Numbered from the stretch's first letter, positions 44,506 through 52,466 are shown. The stretch is DNA of 64,000 nucleotides from Thauera sp. GDN1 (GCF_029223545.1 NZ_CP097870.1:3286001-3350000); one strand, 5' to 3'. Made by a program: numbers and translations. Notes: generated from the sequence alone by a model not told the origin.

Positions 44506-45378
44506 ATGGTTCTCACACGTAGTTTCGTCAGGGCGAAGCAGCCCTGCTCCGATGGATTCCGCTGGTTCGTCCGCCAGTTCGACGAAGGCGGCCACTATCA
44601 GGAGCTGCTCGACAAGATGGTGGCCGCCGGCCGCGTCGGCGACGCCTGCTGGCTGCTGCAGCAGTTCGGCCCGACCGGCGAGGTGCGCGTGGTCGACGCC
44701 ATCGAGGCCGATGCCATCGTCTTCGCCGGCACGCTGCAGGTGCGCGGCAGCGTGGACGTCGAGGGCGTGATCCACGTCGGCCGCAGCCTGCACGCCGGCG
44801 GCGGACTGCGCGTCGGCGGCGATCTGACGGTCGGCGAGGACCTGCGCGTCGAGGGCGGGGTGCGCGGCGAAGGCCGCATCGACATCGGCGGCGACCTGCG
44901 CGCCGGCTGGGGGGTGGATTGCGCCGGCGAGCTGCGCTGCCGCGGCGAGGCGCGCATCGGCTGGGACCTGCACTGCGCGGGCCGGCTGCGGCTGGACGGC
45001 GGCGCCTGCGTCGGCCTCGACCTGCACGGCAAGGACGACATCCGCTGCAGCAAGGGCCTGCAGGTGGGCGGGGAGCTGATCGCCGAAGCCGGCCTGCGCG
45101 CCGAACAGGGCATCACCGCCGGCGGCTCCATCCACGCCGCGCTCCATCTGGAGGCCGGCTGGGGCATCAAGGCCGGGGCGGTCGTCGAGGCCGGCGGCGC
45201 GATCCGCGTCGGCGAAGGCCTGCACGCGGGCGAGGCGATCCGCGCCGGAGCCGGCTACGGCGTGTTCGCCGGGCTCGGCGTGCACATGGAGGCCTGGGAG
45301 GCCAGCGCCCGCGTCAGCGCCCCGCACAGGCCCGAGGGCCTGATGAGCGGCTGGTGGGCCGGCCCGGTCGCGTGCTGA
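44506..45378 (+). CDS. Gly-rich beta-helix protein, bactofilin-like
   Basis: A 290-aa protein. After 60 mostly helical residues, residues about 65-260 are repeats of about 6 residues rich in Gly at every fourth to sixth position with hydrophobic residues between ('GGGLRVGGDLTVGEDLRVEGG', 'GEGRIDIGGDLRAGWG' and so on), the pattern of a left- or right-handed beta-helix such as in bactofilins and polymer-forming cytoskeletal proteins. Unlike typical bactofilins it is longer and has several Cys residues. The start is the ATG in GATGTCATGG. It precedes the GNAT-like gene by 12 bases, suggesting cotranscription. Confidence 0.7.
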   Translation: MVLTRSFVRAKQPCSDGFRWFVRQFDEGGHYQELLDKMVAAGRVGDACWLLQQFGPTGEVRVVDAIEADAIVFAGTLQVRGSVDVEGVIHVGRSLHAGGGLRVGGDLTVGEDLRVEGGVRGEGRIDIGGDLRAGWGVDCAGELRCRGEARIGWDLHCAGRLRLDGGACVGLDLHGKDDIRCSKGLQVGGELIAEAGLRAEQGITAGGSIHAALHLEAGWGIKAGAVVEAGGAIRVGEGLHAGEAIRAGAGYGVFAGLGVHMEAWEASARVSAPHRPEGLMSGWWAGPVAC

Positions 45379-45390
45379 GGGAGGCGAACC

Positions 45391-46251
45391 ATGAGCACGC
45401 TCACCCTCGCCCCGCGACTGCCCGCAGGGCAGGCCGCATCGACGTATGCCGGGCCACGCTCCCGGCTCTCGCGCCGCGGCCTGTCGCCGCGCTCCGCGCT
45501 CGCCTTCCCGCAACCGCCGCCGCTGCCGGGCCTGCACCGCCTGCTCGGCAGCCGCCCGCTGCGCCTGCTGGCGGGCTACGCCGCGCACATCCTGCGGCCG
45601 CCGCGCCTTGAACTGCGCATCGACGTGCAGCAAGAACCGCAATCCATCGAGACCGAACTCGAGTCCCTGCACCGCCGCCTGCACAGCCCGGACGACGCCC
45701 TCTCCCGGTGCACGCGCCTGCCCTCGCCCCTCCCCGGCCTCGTCTTCCACCACCGCGAAGCCGACGGCGAGCACTACGTCTATGTCGAGGACGTGGCCAA
45801 TGGCCGCCTTGCCGGCTACACGGTGTTCAACCGCCTGATCGAAGTCGATCGCCGCACCGACCGCCACGTGCGCGCCCCGCACTCGAAATACGCCCCCGCC
45901 TACCAGGGCCGTGGCATCGCCACCGCGGTCTATGAACTGGCCCTGGCAGGCCGCGGCCCCCTGTGCGGCGCCGATGGTGGCGCCTTCTTCCTGGTCAGCG
46001 GCGCGCGCCAGTCGGTCGGCGCCCATGCGCTGTGGCAGGCCCTCGGCCGCCGCCATGGCTTGCGCTACGTCGCCCTGCGCGGGAAGCGCATGCACGACCT
46101 CGGCCATGCCCCGCCGCCCGCCCTGCGCGAGCACCTCGACACCCGCATGATCCTGCTCGGCCGCGGCTGGAGCCTCGCGCGCCTGCAGGCGCTGGGGCTG
46201 CTGCAGGCCGAAGCCGAGGCCGCCAACGGAAGCTTGCTGCGGCGTGCGTGA
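45391..46251 (+). CDS. GNAT-like N-acetyltransferase family protein
   Basis: A 286-aa protein. The N-terminal 100 residues are Arg/Pro-rich. Residues about 120-270 resemble GNAT acetyltransferases: 'VYVEDVANGRLAGYTVFNR' beta strands, 'KYAPAYQGRGIATAVYE' as the acetyl-CoA-binding Q/R-x-x-G-x-A loop (near 170-186), and a 'GARQSVGAHALWQALG' helix. It has a strong ribosome site (GGGAGGCGAACC). A possible partner of the beta-helix protein encoded 12 bases upstream. Substrate unknown. The REP-type repeat follows its stop. Confidence 0.75.
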   Translation: MSTLTLAPRLPAGQAASTYAGPRSRLSRRGLSPRSALAFPQPPPLPGLHRLLGSRPLRLLAGYAAHILRPPRLELRIDVQQEPQSIETELESLHRRLHSPDDALSRCTRLPSPLPGLVFHHREADGEHYVYVEDVANGRLAGYTVFNRLIEVDRRTDRHVRAPHSKYAPAYQGRGIATAVYELALAGRGPLCGADGGAFFLVSGARQSVGAHALWQALGRRHGLRYVALRGKRMHDLGHAPPPALREHLDTRMILLGRGWSLARLQALGLLQAEAEAANGSLLRRA

Positions 46252-46308
46252 CGCGCGCGCGGAGAACTGCGCGGCAGAACGAGGCCGGCATGACGCGCCG
46301 CCGGCTCC

Positions 46309-46376
46309 GTGGGAGCGGGCGTGCCCGCGAACATCGCAAGTTCGGCCGCCGCTTTCGCGGGCACGCCCGCTCCCAC
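46309..46376. repeat. REP-like element: 23-bp perfect inverted repeat
   Basis: The arms 46309-46331 and 46354-46376 are perfect reverse complements around a 22-base loop, with the GTGGGAGCGGGCgtgcCCGCGAA-type sequence of REP elements. It lies between two convergent genes, the usual place for REPs. A related half (GTGGGAGC, 19852-19859) lies after the last injection-system gene. It may act as a bidirectional terminator or mRNA stabiliser. Confidence 0.85.
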
Positions 46377-46390
46377 AGGCCCTTGCACGC

Positions 46391-47500
46391 TCAGGCGCGG
46401 GAACTCGCCATCGCCGTCGCCACACGCTCGCACAGCGCAAGCAGCGCCGCGTGATCGGCCAGCCCGTCGATGAAGCGCGCCGGGATGCCGCTCAGGCCCA
46501 CCTGCGCCCCCGCCAGCGCGCCAGTCAGCAGCGCGCGCGCCAGGTTCTGCCCGCCGCCATTGACCGCGTGCAACACCGCGGACTCGAAGTCGTCGGCGAA
46601 GCGCGCCGCCAGATAGTAGGCGGCGGGGAACTGGTGATAGACCGCGCACGGCATGCCATACACCAGCGACACCTTCCACGCCGGCTCGATGCGCACGTCC
46701 GGGTCGCGGGCCGCACGGGCGATCGAGGATTGCGTGAGCAGCGCATCCGGCGACGGGAAACGGCCGGCGGTCGGCGCCTCGGCGGCACCGGGCCTGGGCG
46801 CCTGCAGGTTGCCGGTGGTGACGGTGTGGAAGGGCAGCGCGCCGGTCTTGACCCGCGCCATCAGCCGGGCCGAGATCGACGCGTCGAGAGGGCAACCCTC
46901 GACCAGCATGCCGAGCACCGCGCCGAAGGCCACCGTCATCGCCACCACGGTGCCGTCGGTCTGGGTGAGCACGGTGTTGCGGGTGACGGCGTCGGCGAGC
47001 GCGGCGGGATCGAGCGCGTAGCGCACCGCGATCGCCAGCGTGCGCTCGGCGGCTTCGGTGGTGTCGGCGTTGCCGGCGACCTGACCCCAGGGCAGGCCCT
47101 GCTGCACGCGCTTGCGCCAGGCCTCGCGGATCGACTGGCTGGTGTAGCCGCCGGGCCCGTGCATCGGAGTACCGTCGAGTTGCGGGAAGAACGCCTCGTC
47201 CATCCGCCGGCAGAAGTCGGCCTCGTCGTAGCCGCCGCGCTCGGCGAGCGAATCCAGCGTGAGCCGCAGCAGGATGCCGGCCTGCGAGGACTCGCCCGCC
47301 TTCATCCCGGCGTGGTAGTGGTCGGGCATCGGTGCGGTGTAGTCGGAGATCCACTCGTCATAGCGGGCGCGCAGCTCGTCGAGGTCGTAGTACCAGTGCG
47401 GCCCGAGCGCCAGCGCGTCGCCGATGAAGGCCCCCATCAGCGCGCCGGCGGCGCGATCGACGAGGGCGGCAGGATCGGCCTCGTGGTCGACGGCGCTCAT
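46391..47500 (-). CDS. ADP-ribosylglycohydrolase family protein
   Basis: A 369-aa protein of the ADP-ribosylglycohydrolase (ARH/DraG) fold. The N-terminal 'GALMGAFIGDALALGPHW' (19-36) and mid 'AGNADTTEAAERTLAIA' (near 138-154) segments carry the acidic, metal-binding positions. The family removes ADP-ribose from proteins or cleaves related linkages with two Mg2+ ions. The ATG overlaps the stop of ovoA by 4 bases, so the two are translationally coupled. It may act on a metabolite of the ovothiol or NAD pathways, or be a repair enzyme; the sequence does not choose. Confidence 0.88.
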   Translation of the reverse strand: MSAVDHEADPAALVDRAAGALMGAFIGDALALGPHWYYDLDELRARYDEWISDYTAPMPDHYHAGMKAGESSQAGILLRLTLDSLAERGGYDEADFCRRMDEAFFPQLDGTPMHGPGGYTSQSIREAWRKRVQQGLPWGQVAGNADTTEAAERTLAIAVRYALDPAALADAVTRNTVLTQTDGTVVAMTVAFGAVLGMLVEGCPLDASISARLMARVKTGALPFHTVTTGNLQAPRPGAAEAPTAGRFPSPDALLTQSSIARAARDPDVRIEPAWKVSLVYGMPCAVYHQFPAAYYLAARFADDFESAVLHAVNGGGQNLARALLTGALAGAQVGLSGIPARFIDGLADHAALLALCERVATAMASSRA

Positions 47501-49689
47501 GCGCGCTTTCTCCAGATGGTGAGCTCCGACAGCGTGTGCTGGTGCTTGCGCCGCGTCTCGCGGATCACGAAAGGCACCGCCTGCGGCCCCTGCACCAGCT
47601 CGAACTCGGCGGCGAGCAGGTCCTTCAGGCCGTCGAGCGTGGTGTACGACTCGCCGTCCTTCTTGAAGCCGCCGATCCATTCCTCGCGCTTGGTGTGCTC
47701 TTCCAGCCAGGTGTAGGGCGAGGCGAGCAGCAGCAGGCCGCCGGGGTTGAGCCGGCGCGCGACATCGGCCAGGAAGCGGCGCGGGCTGTACAGGCGGTCG
47801 ATCAGGTTGGCGGCGAGGATGAGATCGAAGCCGGTGAAGACGTCCTTGAGGTTGCAGGCGTCGCCCTGCCAGAACTCGACGCGGCCGGCGGTCTCGGCCA
47901 GGCCGAGCGCGTCGAGCCGGCGCTCGTGGTAGGTCACCAGCTCGCCCTCGTCGGGCATGGTGTAGCGCAGCGCGCCGGTCTCGGCGAGCTTGGCGCCGGC
48001 CTGGATGAAGCGCGCCGAGAAATCGATGCCGACCACGCGCTCGAAGGCGCGCGCGAGCTCGAAGCTGGCGCGGCCGGTGGCGCAGCCCAGGTCCAGCGCG
48101 CGGCCGAACTTGCCTTTGCCGAAGCGGCGCTGGGCGCCGATCGCGATGTCGGCGAGGGCCTTCGGGAAGTTCGGCACGCCGAAGACCTCGTCGCCGTAGT
48201 GGAACTCGGCGTACTGCGACAGCAGCGCGTCGGTCTCGTAGGTCGAGGCCGGATTGAGCGCCGGTGCGTCGCTGACGATGTAGCGGAAGCCCGCGTGCTG
48301 GAAGAAGTGGCGACGGAAGGCGTAGCGCGAGGCGTGGCGCGACTCGTTGCCGGCCGAGATCCAGCTTCCACCCTTGATGATGGCGTGGCGGTCGTCGAAG
48401 GTCGGCGTGGTGAAGTCGTCGTAGATCGGATGCACGTCGAAGCCGTCGAAGGGATAGGTCGGCGTCTCGCACCACTGCCAGACGTTGCCGACCACGTCGA
48501 ACAGCTCGCCGTGGGCGAAGCGCGTCACCGGGCAGCTCGAGGCCCAGTGGTCCAGGTGCAGATTGGCCTTGGCCGGTGCGTCGTGCGGCACGTCGGCGAG
48601 GCCCACGTGGTCGTAGATGCGGTTCCACTCGTCCTCGGTCGGCAGGCGCACCGGCTGGCCGGTCTCGCGCGCCTTCCAGCGACAAAATGCGCGCGCTTCC
48701 AGGCAGTTGACCTCGGCGGGCCAGTCCCAGCGCATCGGCACCTCTTCGGCCATCAGGCGCAGTTTCCAGCCATCGGCATCCGGCACCCAGAAGCTGGGAT
48801 GCTCGGCGCGCGCGTAACGTTTCCAGCCCAGGCCCTCCTCGTCCCACAGGCCGTCGTCGGCATAGCCGCCGGCCTCGACGAAGCCGAGGTATTCGCGGTT
48901 GCTGACCAGGTAACGCGCCGCCTGGAAGCCCGGCACCTCGGCGCGGTGGCTGCCGTATTCGTTGTCCCAGCCGTAGATCGGCTCGTCGAAGCTGCGGCCG
49001 AGCTGCACGACGCCGGCGGGGATGTCGACCAGCGCGTTGGCCGGCGGCTCGCCGTGCTCGGCGCAGGGCGGCCAGGCGGGATGCGGCTTGACGTAGTGCA
49101 GCGCGTGCTGGCGCATCAGCACCGACGAGGTCTCGAGGTGGATGCGCTCGTGCTCGATGCCCATCACCACCGCCCAGGACGGATCCTTCCAGCCGATCGG
49201 CAACGTGAAGGGCGTCTCGCGGATCACGCGGTCGACCACCGCGCGCACCTTGTCGCGGTAGGCGGCGACCTCGGCCACGGTGGGCCAGTCGTAGCGGGTG
49301 TCGTCGAGGTCGTCCCAGCTCATCTCGTCGACGCCGACCGCGAACATGGATTCGAGGCGCGGATCGATGCGCTGCTCGATCAGGCCGGCGAGCATGAACT
49401 TGTTGATGAAGAAGGTCGCGGTGTGGCCGAAGTAGAAGATCAGCGGGTGGCGCAGGCTGATCGGCTTCCGGTAGTAGGCCTCGTCGCAGGCGAGCACCTC
49501 GAACAGCGACTCGTAGCGGTCGAAGGTGGCGTGGAAATATTGCAGCAGCTCGGCGCGCTTGGCCTCGACGTCGGTGCCGGCGAGCAGCGGGGTGCGGGGG
49601 AAGCGCGGCGCCGGGGTGCGCGCAGGGGCTTGGGCTGGCGTTGTTGCAGCGGCGTCACGGCGCGGGGTGGCGGCGGTGGGTGCAGTCAT
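47497..49689 (-). CDS. ovoA: Ovothiol synthase OvoA (sulfoxide synthase plus methyltransferase)
   Basis: A 730-aa fused enzyme. Residues about 40-200 are a DinB-like domain with Fe ligands His89, and His180-x3-His184 in Glu-His-Glu-Arg-Ile-His-Leu-Glu. Residues about 205-460 are an FGE-sulfatase domain ('FDVVGNVWQWCETPTYPFDGF', 'IIKGGSWISAGNESRHASRYAFRRHFFQHAGFRY' regions). Residues about 470-730 are a SAM methyltransferase ('ALDLGCATGRASFELA'). OvoA joins cysteine to C5 of histidine as a sulfoxide and later N-methylates the mercaptohistidine. The ribosome site is AGGAGACATGC. The downstream partner supplying the C-S lyase (OvoB) is not in this window. Confidence 0.95.
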   Translation of the reverse strand: MTAPTAATPRRDAAATTPAQAPARTPAPRFPRTPLLAGTDVEAKRAELLQYFHATFDRYESLFEVLACDEAYYRKPISLRHPLIFYFGHTATFFINKFMLAGLIEQRIDPRLESMFAVGVDEMSWDDLDDTRYDWPTVAEVAAYRDKVRAVVDRVIRETPFTLPIGWKDPSWAVVMGIEHERIHLETSSVLMRQHALHYVKPHPAWPPCAEHGEPPANALVDIPAGVVQLGRSFDEPIYGWDNEYGSHRAEVPGFQAARYLVSNREYLGFVEAGGYADDGLWDEEGLGWKRYARAEHPSFWVPDADGWKLRLMAEEVPMRWDWPAEVNCLEARAFCRWKARETGQPVRLPTEDEWNRIYDHVGLADVPHDAPAKANLHLDHWASSCPVTRFAHGELFDVVGNVWQWCETPTYPFDGFDVHPIYDDFTTPTFDDRHAIIKGGSWISAGNESRHASRYAFRRHFFQHAGFRYIVSDAPALNPASTYETDALLSQYAEFHYGDEVFGVPNFPKALADIAIGAQRRFGKGKFGRALDLGCATGRASFELARAFERVVGIDFSARFIQAGAKLAETGALRYTMPDEGELVTYHERRLDALGLAETAGRVEFWQGDACNLKDVFTGFDLILAANLIDRLYSPRRFLADVARRLNPGGLLLLASPYTWLEEHTKREEWIGGFKKDGESYTTLDGLKDLLAAEFELVQGPQAVPFVIRETRRKHQHTLSELTIWRKRA

Positions 49690-49821
49690 GCATGTCTCCT
49701 GTGTCGTTGCGCCGGCGATGCGTGGTGGATCGCTGCCATCGCCAGATCGGTACCAAGCGGCGTATGGCGTGATCTTTCCACTTTTTGGCGTCGATAGGTT
49801 CGATCGCGACACAGGGCGTCG

Positions 49822-49862
49822 CCCCACGCCCGGCAGCAAAGCAGGAGCCTGCGGGCGTGGGG
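49822..49862. repeat. Strong hairpin with 11-bp perfect arms
   Basis: CCCCACGCCCG (49822-49832) and CGGGCGTGGGG (49852-49862) are perfect inverted copies. It lies between the cupin stop (49893) and the ovoA start (49689) on the minus strand, just downstream of the cupin gene, so it could terminate that gene. It has no T-tract, so intrinsic termination is uncertain. Confidence 0.55.
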
Positions 49863-49892
49863 GGTGTTCCGGCGCTTCCCGCCGGGCGGCGC

Positions 49893-50237
49893 TCAGGCGA
49901 ACACGAAGTACTTCCGCACGGTCTCGACCACTTCCCAGGTGCCCTTCATGCCAGGCTCGACGATGAAGATGTCGCCGGCCTTGAGGTGGATCGGCTCGCC
50001 GCCGTCGGGGGTGATGATGCAGTAGCCTTCGCGGAAGTCGCAGTATTCCCATTTCTCATAGGCGACCCGCCATTTGCCCGGCGTGCAGATCCAGGTGCCC
50101 ATGATCTTCGTGCCGTCTTTCGAGGTGTAGGCGTTCAGGTTGACGGTGTGCGGCTCGCCGGCGATGCGCTCCCATTTGCAGGCATCCAGGATCGGCACGG
50201 GCACGGTATCGCGGAGAACGGTGATGGGCTTGCTCAT
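49893..50237 (-). CDS. Small cupin-domain protein
   Basis: A 114-aa single-domain cupin: 'WRVAYEKWEYCDFREGYCIITPDGGEPIHLKAGDIFIVEPGMKGTWEV' carries the two beta-barrel motifs, with Glu and an extra Cys in place of the usual His cluster, so metal binding may be altered. It resembles the (S)-ureidoglycine-type/EutQ-like small cupins in size. The start is the ATG at 50237, preceded by GGAGCAGAT. A 15-bp inverted repeat lies 25 bases upstream. It shares strand and direction with ovoA, 203 bases away. Confidence 0.82.
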   Translation of the reverse strand: MSKPITVLRDTVPVPILDACKWERIAGEPHTVNLNAYTSKDGTKIMGTWICTPGKWRVAYEKWEYCDFREGYCIITPDGGEPIHLKAGDIFIVEPGMKGTWEVVETVRKYFVFA

Positions 50238-50261
50238 ATCTGCTCCAGATAGTCGGATTGG

Positions 50262-50276
50262 CGTTGCATGGCAACG
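50262..50276. promoter_or_regulatory. 15-bp inverted repeat, candidate operator of the cupin gene
   Basis: CGTTGC-ATG-GCAACG, two perfect 6-base arms with a 3-base spacer, lies 25 bases upstream of the cupin start codon. Size and place suit a dimeric repressor. No regulator gene is adjacent. Confidence 0.45.
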
Positions 50277-50385
50277 GGAAACATGGACTCTAGAGCGCCG
50301 GCACACGACGCGATTGCCCAAAATGGACATGAAAGCGCCCAAAACCGGCACGCGCCTGTTCCGCCTCCGTCAAGCCATGCCACCC

Positions 50386-50391
50386 TACAAT
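50386..50391 (+). promoter_or_regulatory. -10-like element upstream of the CDF remnant
   Basis: TACAAT in CACCCTACAATGCC lies about 70 bases upstream of the first transmembrane-coding codons of the CDF remnant. It may be the surviving promoter of the former transporter gene. Confidence 0.3.
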
Positions 50392-50459
50392 GCCTGTCGA
50401 GCCTCCGGCGCCCCCTGCCCCGCCACCGACCGCCTCCCGAGCACCGACCCAGGACGACC

Positions 50460-50708
50460 CTGACGCCGCGCCAGGCCCCGCTGCTCTCGCTCGCCGCCGC
50501 CCTGAGCACCATCGCGATGAAGACCGGCGCCTGGTGGCTGACCGGCTCGATCGGCCTCGACACCCTGCTGTCGGTCGGAGCGAGCCTGATCAACCTCCTG
50601 GTCGCGCGCGTGCTGCTGCAGGTCGGCCGCGCGCACAGCTCGCTCGCACTCGAGGCCGACGCCCGCCTGCTCAGCGCAGCTCCGGCTGATCCCCGGGCCT
50701 GCGCTTGA
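50460..50708 (+). pseudogene. Remnant of a cation diffusion facilitator (CDF) transporter
   Basis: Only about 80 codons remain. The first stretch matches transmembrane helix 1 of CDF exporters ('LSLAAALSTIAMKTGAWWLTGSIG'-type, near 50470-50560) and helix 2 ('LINLLVARVLLQV', near 50590). The text then jumps straight to 'SSLALEADARLL', which in intact CDFs lies about 70 residues later near helix 4, and the frame ends inside the 3' end of the cytochrome b gene. Both an internal deletion and a 3' loss are therefore apparent. The metal-binding HxxxD motifs and the C-terminal domain are missing, so it is probably non-functional. Confidence 0.6.
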
Positions 50709-51228
50709 CGCCGGTGAACATGGCACCGACCAGGTTCACCCGCTCCACCCGACCCAGGACGACCGCCACCAGGCCGTGCCCGCCGGCGAGCGCGATCAGC
50801 GCCGACGCGAGCAGCTCGTGGATCTCCTGCATCCGCTCGTCGCCCCAGAAGGCGTCGGTGGTCTGCAGGAAGCCGGTCACACCGAGCGCCAACACCAGCG
50901 CCATCAGCGCGAACATCATCAGCGCCCCGAGCGGGCTGTGGCCGGGATGGAAGGGGTGCTGGCCGCTCCGCAGCGCAGCCAGCTGGGCGCGCAGCCGTGC
51001 CGGGGTCGGGAAGAAGTCGTCGAAGCGCGCGTACCGGCTGCCGACGAAGCCCCACACCACGCGGGCAAGGACGAGGCCGGCGGCGATGTAGCCGATCACC
51101 TGGTGCGCCGTCTCGCCGTCCTCGACCACGAAGTAGTTGAGGACGACGCAACTCACCAGGCTCCAGTGGAAGACGCGCACGAACGGGTCCCAGACCCGCA
51201 CGGAAGAATCGGAGTGGGTCGAGCGCAT
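50671..51228 (-). CDS. Cytochrome b/b561-type membrane protein
   Basis: A 185-aa protein with four hydrophobic helices (about 18-35, 42-62, 98-120, 140-160). The haem-ligand pattern appears as 'VRVFHWSLVSC' (His21), His near 42 in 'GETAHQVIGY', and a C-terminal His pair region ('MQEIHELLASALIALAGGHGLVAV'). This resembles NiFe-hydrogenase/thiosulfate-reductase b-type cytochromes. It probably passes electrons between quinone and a periplasmic partner. It lies 71 bases downstream of the PepSY gene on the same strand; the pair is common near QseBC-type systems in betaproteobacteria. Confidence 0.88.
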   Translation of the reverse strand: MRSTHSDSSVRVWDPFVRVFHWSLVSCVVLNYFVVEDGETAHQVIGYIAAGLVLARVVWGFVGSRYARFDDFFPTPARLRAQLAALRSGQHPFHPGHSPLGALMMFALMALVLALGVTGFLQTTDAFWGDERMQEIHELLASALIALAGGHGLVAVVLGRVERVNLVGAMFTGVKRRPGDQPELR

Positions 51229-51299
51229 GGCGCAGGCTCCTCAGGCGATGCACTCGGGGGGCGGATGGCGCTTACGCCCGAGCGCCCCCCGGTAGCGGC

Positions 51300-51557
51300 T
51301 TACTTGCGTTCGAGTTCGGCGCCGGTCGCGGGATCGAAGTAGATCTCGACCTTCTTGCCGTCCTTGTCGAAGCCGTAGATCTCGTAGCAGTCGTTCTTCG
51401 TGACCTTGAAGGTCTTGATCTTGTAGCCCTGGGCTTCGACCTTGGCCTTGAAGTCGGCCTCCTTCATCCATTTTTCCTTGGGTGCGGTACAGGTAGGGCC
51501 GGCGAGGGCCGAAGTCGAAACCAGCGCGGCGGCGGCGAGTGCGAGAATGCGGTTCAT
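51300..51557 (-). CDS. PepSY-domain small periplasmic protein
   Basis: An 85-aa protein with a signal peptide (cleavage near Ala-Leu-Ala-Gly) and one PepSY-like domain: 'DFKAKVEAQGYKIKTFKVTKNDCYEIYGFDKDGKKVEIYFDPATGAEL', with two Cys residues that may form a disulfide. PepSY domains are linked to protease inhibition or metal/redox sensing in the periplasm. A PmrA/QseB-like box lies 70 bases upstream of the start, reading toward this gene. Confidence 0.88.
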   Translation of the reverse strand: MNRILALAAAALVSTSALAGPTCTAPKEKWMKEADFKAKVEAQGYKIKTFKVTKNDCYEIYGFDKDGKKVEIYFDPATGAELERK

Positions 51558-51626
51558 GATGGCGCTCCAGTGGGTTTGCAGGACGCGCCCCGGTGCGGAG
51601 CGCAACTGCAATCTAATCCGGTCAAC

Positions 51627-51643
51627 ATTAAGGTGAGCTGAAC
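51627..51643 (-). promoter_or_regulatory. Degenerate PmrA/QseB-type direct repeat
   Basis: On the minus strand this reads GTTCAG-CTCAC-CTTAAT, matching the (C/T)TTAA(G/T)-N5-(C/T)TTAA(G/T) consensus in one perfect and one 4-of-6 half with the correct 5-base spacer. It lies between the PepSY gene and the ATPase pseudogene, so it could regulate either. Confidence 0.5.
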
Positions 51644-51658
51644 AGCCGGGCGGCGGCG

Positions 51659-52446
51659 ATGAACCCTGACGGTCGTGATTCCCAGCGCGGGCTCGGCACG
51701 GAACAGGCCGCAGGCCTGCTGGCGCGCGGCTGACCTCGGCCAACGACCTCGCGGTCGACGAGTCGCTGCTGAGCGGCGAATCCCTGCCGGTGGCCAAGGC
51801 CGCGAGGGCTGCAGACGGGCCGGCAGGTGGCGAGCCGGCGCCATCGCGCCAGGTGTTCGCCGGCATCATGGTGGTCGCCGGGCGGGCGCTTGCCGAGGTG
51901 AGCGCGACCGGCGCACACAGCGAGATCGGACGCATCGGCGCGGTGCTCGACGCGATCGAGGCCGAATCGACACCGCTGCACCGGCAGACGCGCCAGCTCG
52001 TGCGCTGGTTCTCGGCGCTCGGCTTGGTGGTAAGCGTGATCGTCGGCGCGCTCTTCGCCTGGAGCCAGGGCGACTGGCTGGGCGCCACGCTGGCCGGCAT
52101 CACGATGGCGCTGTCGATGCTGCCGCAGGAGTTCCTGCTGATCCTGACCGTGTTCATGGCGATGGGCGCCTGGCGGCTGTCGCAGCATCGGGTGCTCACC
52201 CGCCGCGCGGCCTTGCAGGCGCGCAACCGCGCCTTGTGGGGCATGGTGCTGGCGACCGTGGCCCTGCTCGCCACCGTGGTGGGCGTGGCGCCGCTGCGGC
52301 GCCTGTTCGGCTTCGCGATCCCGGAGCCGATGTGGGTCGGCGCAGCCCTGGGCGTAGGCGCCGCGACGCTGGCCGTACTGCTTACCCAGCGCGCACTGCG
52401 GGCCGCCTTATCGCGCGCACGCGGACGCGGGCGTGTCGGCGCCTGA
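51659..52446 (+). pseudogene. Cation-transporting P-type ATPase with two large deletions
   Basis: The frame opens with ATG and an N-terminal segment typical of cation P-type ATPases (to 51730), hits a stop, then resumes in a shifted frame in the actuator domain: 'LAVDESLLSGES' (51745 onward). M3-M4 follow, with 'MALSMLPQEFLLILTVFMAMGAWRL' (near 52103-52190), the metal-binding Pro-Gln-Glu. After the Arg-Arg-Ala-Ala that normally precedes the phosphorylated Asp-Lys-Thr-Gly-Thr motif, the text jumps to the C-terminal helices ('RNRALWGMVLATVALLATVVG'). The whole phosphorylation and nucleotide-binding region is missing, so transport is impossible. Confidence 0.75.
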
Positions 52447-52466
52447 AGACTGCCGACGGCGGGGTG

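Noticed and set aside
51790..52446. Intact small membrane protein
   Set aside because: The protein text aligns with separated parts of P-type ATPases (actuator, M3-M4, last helices) with the catalytic centre removed, so it is better read as a gene remnant.
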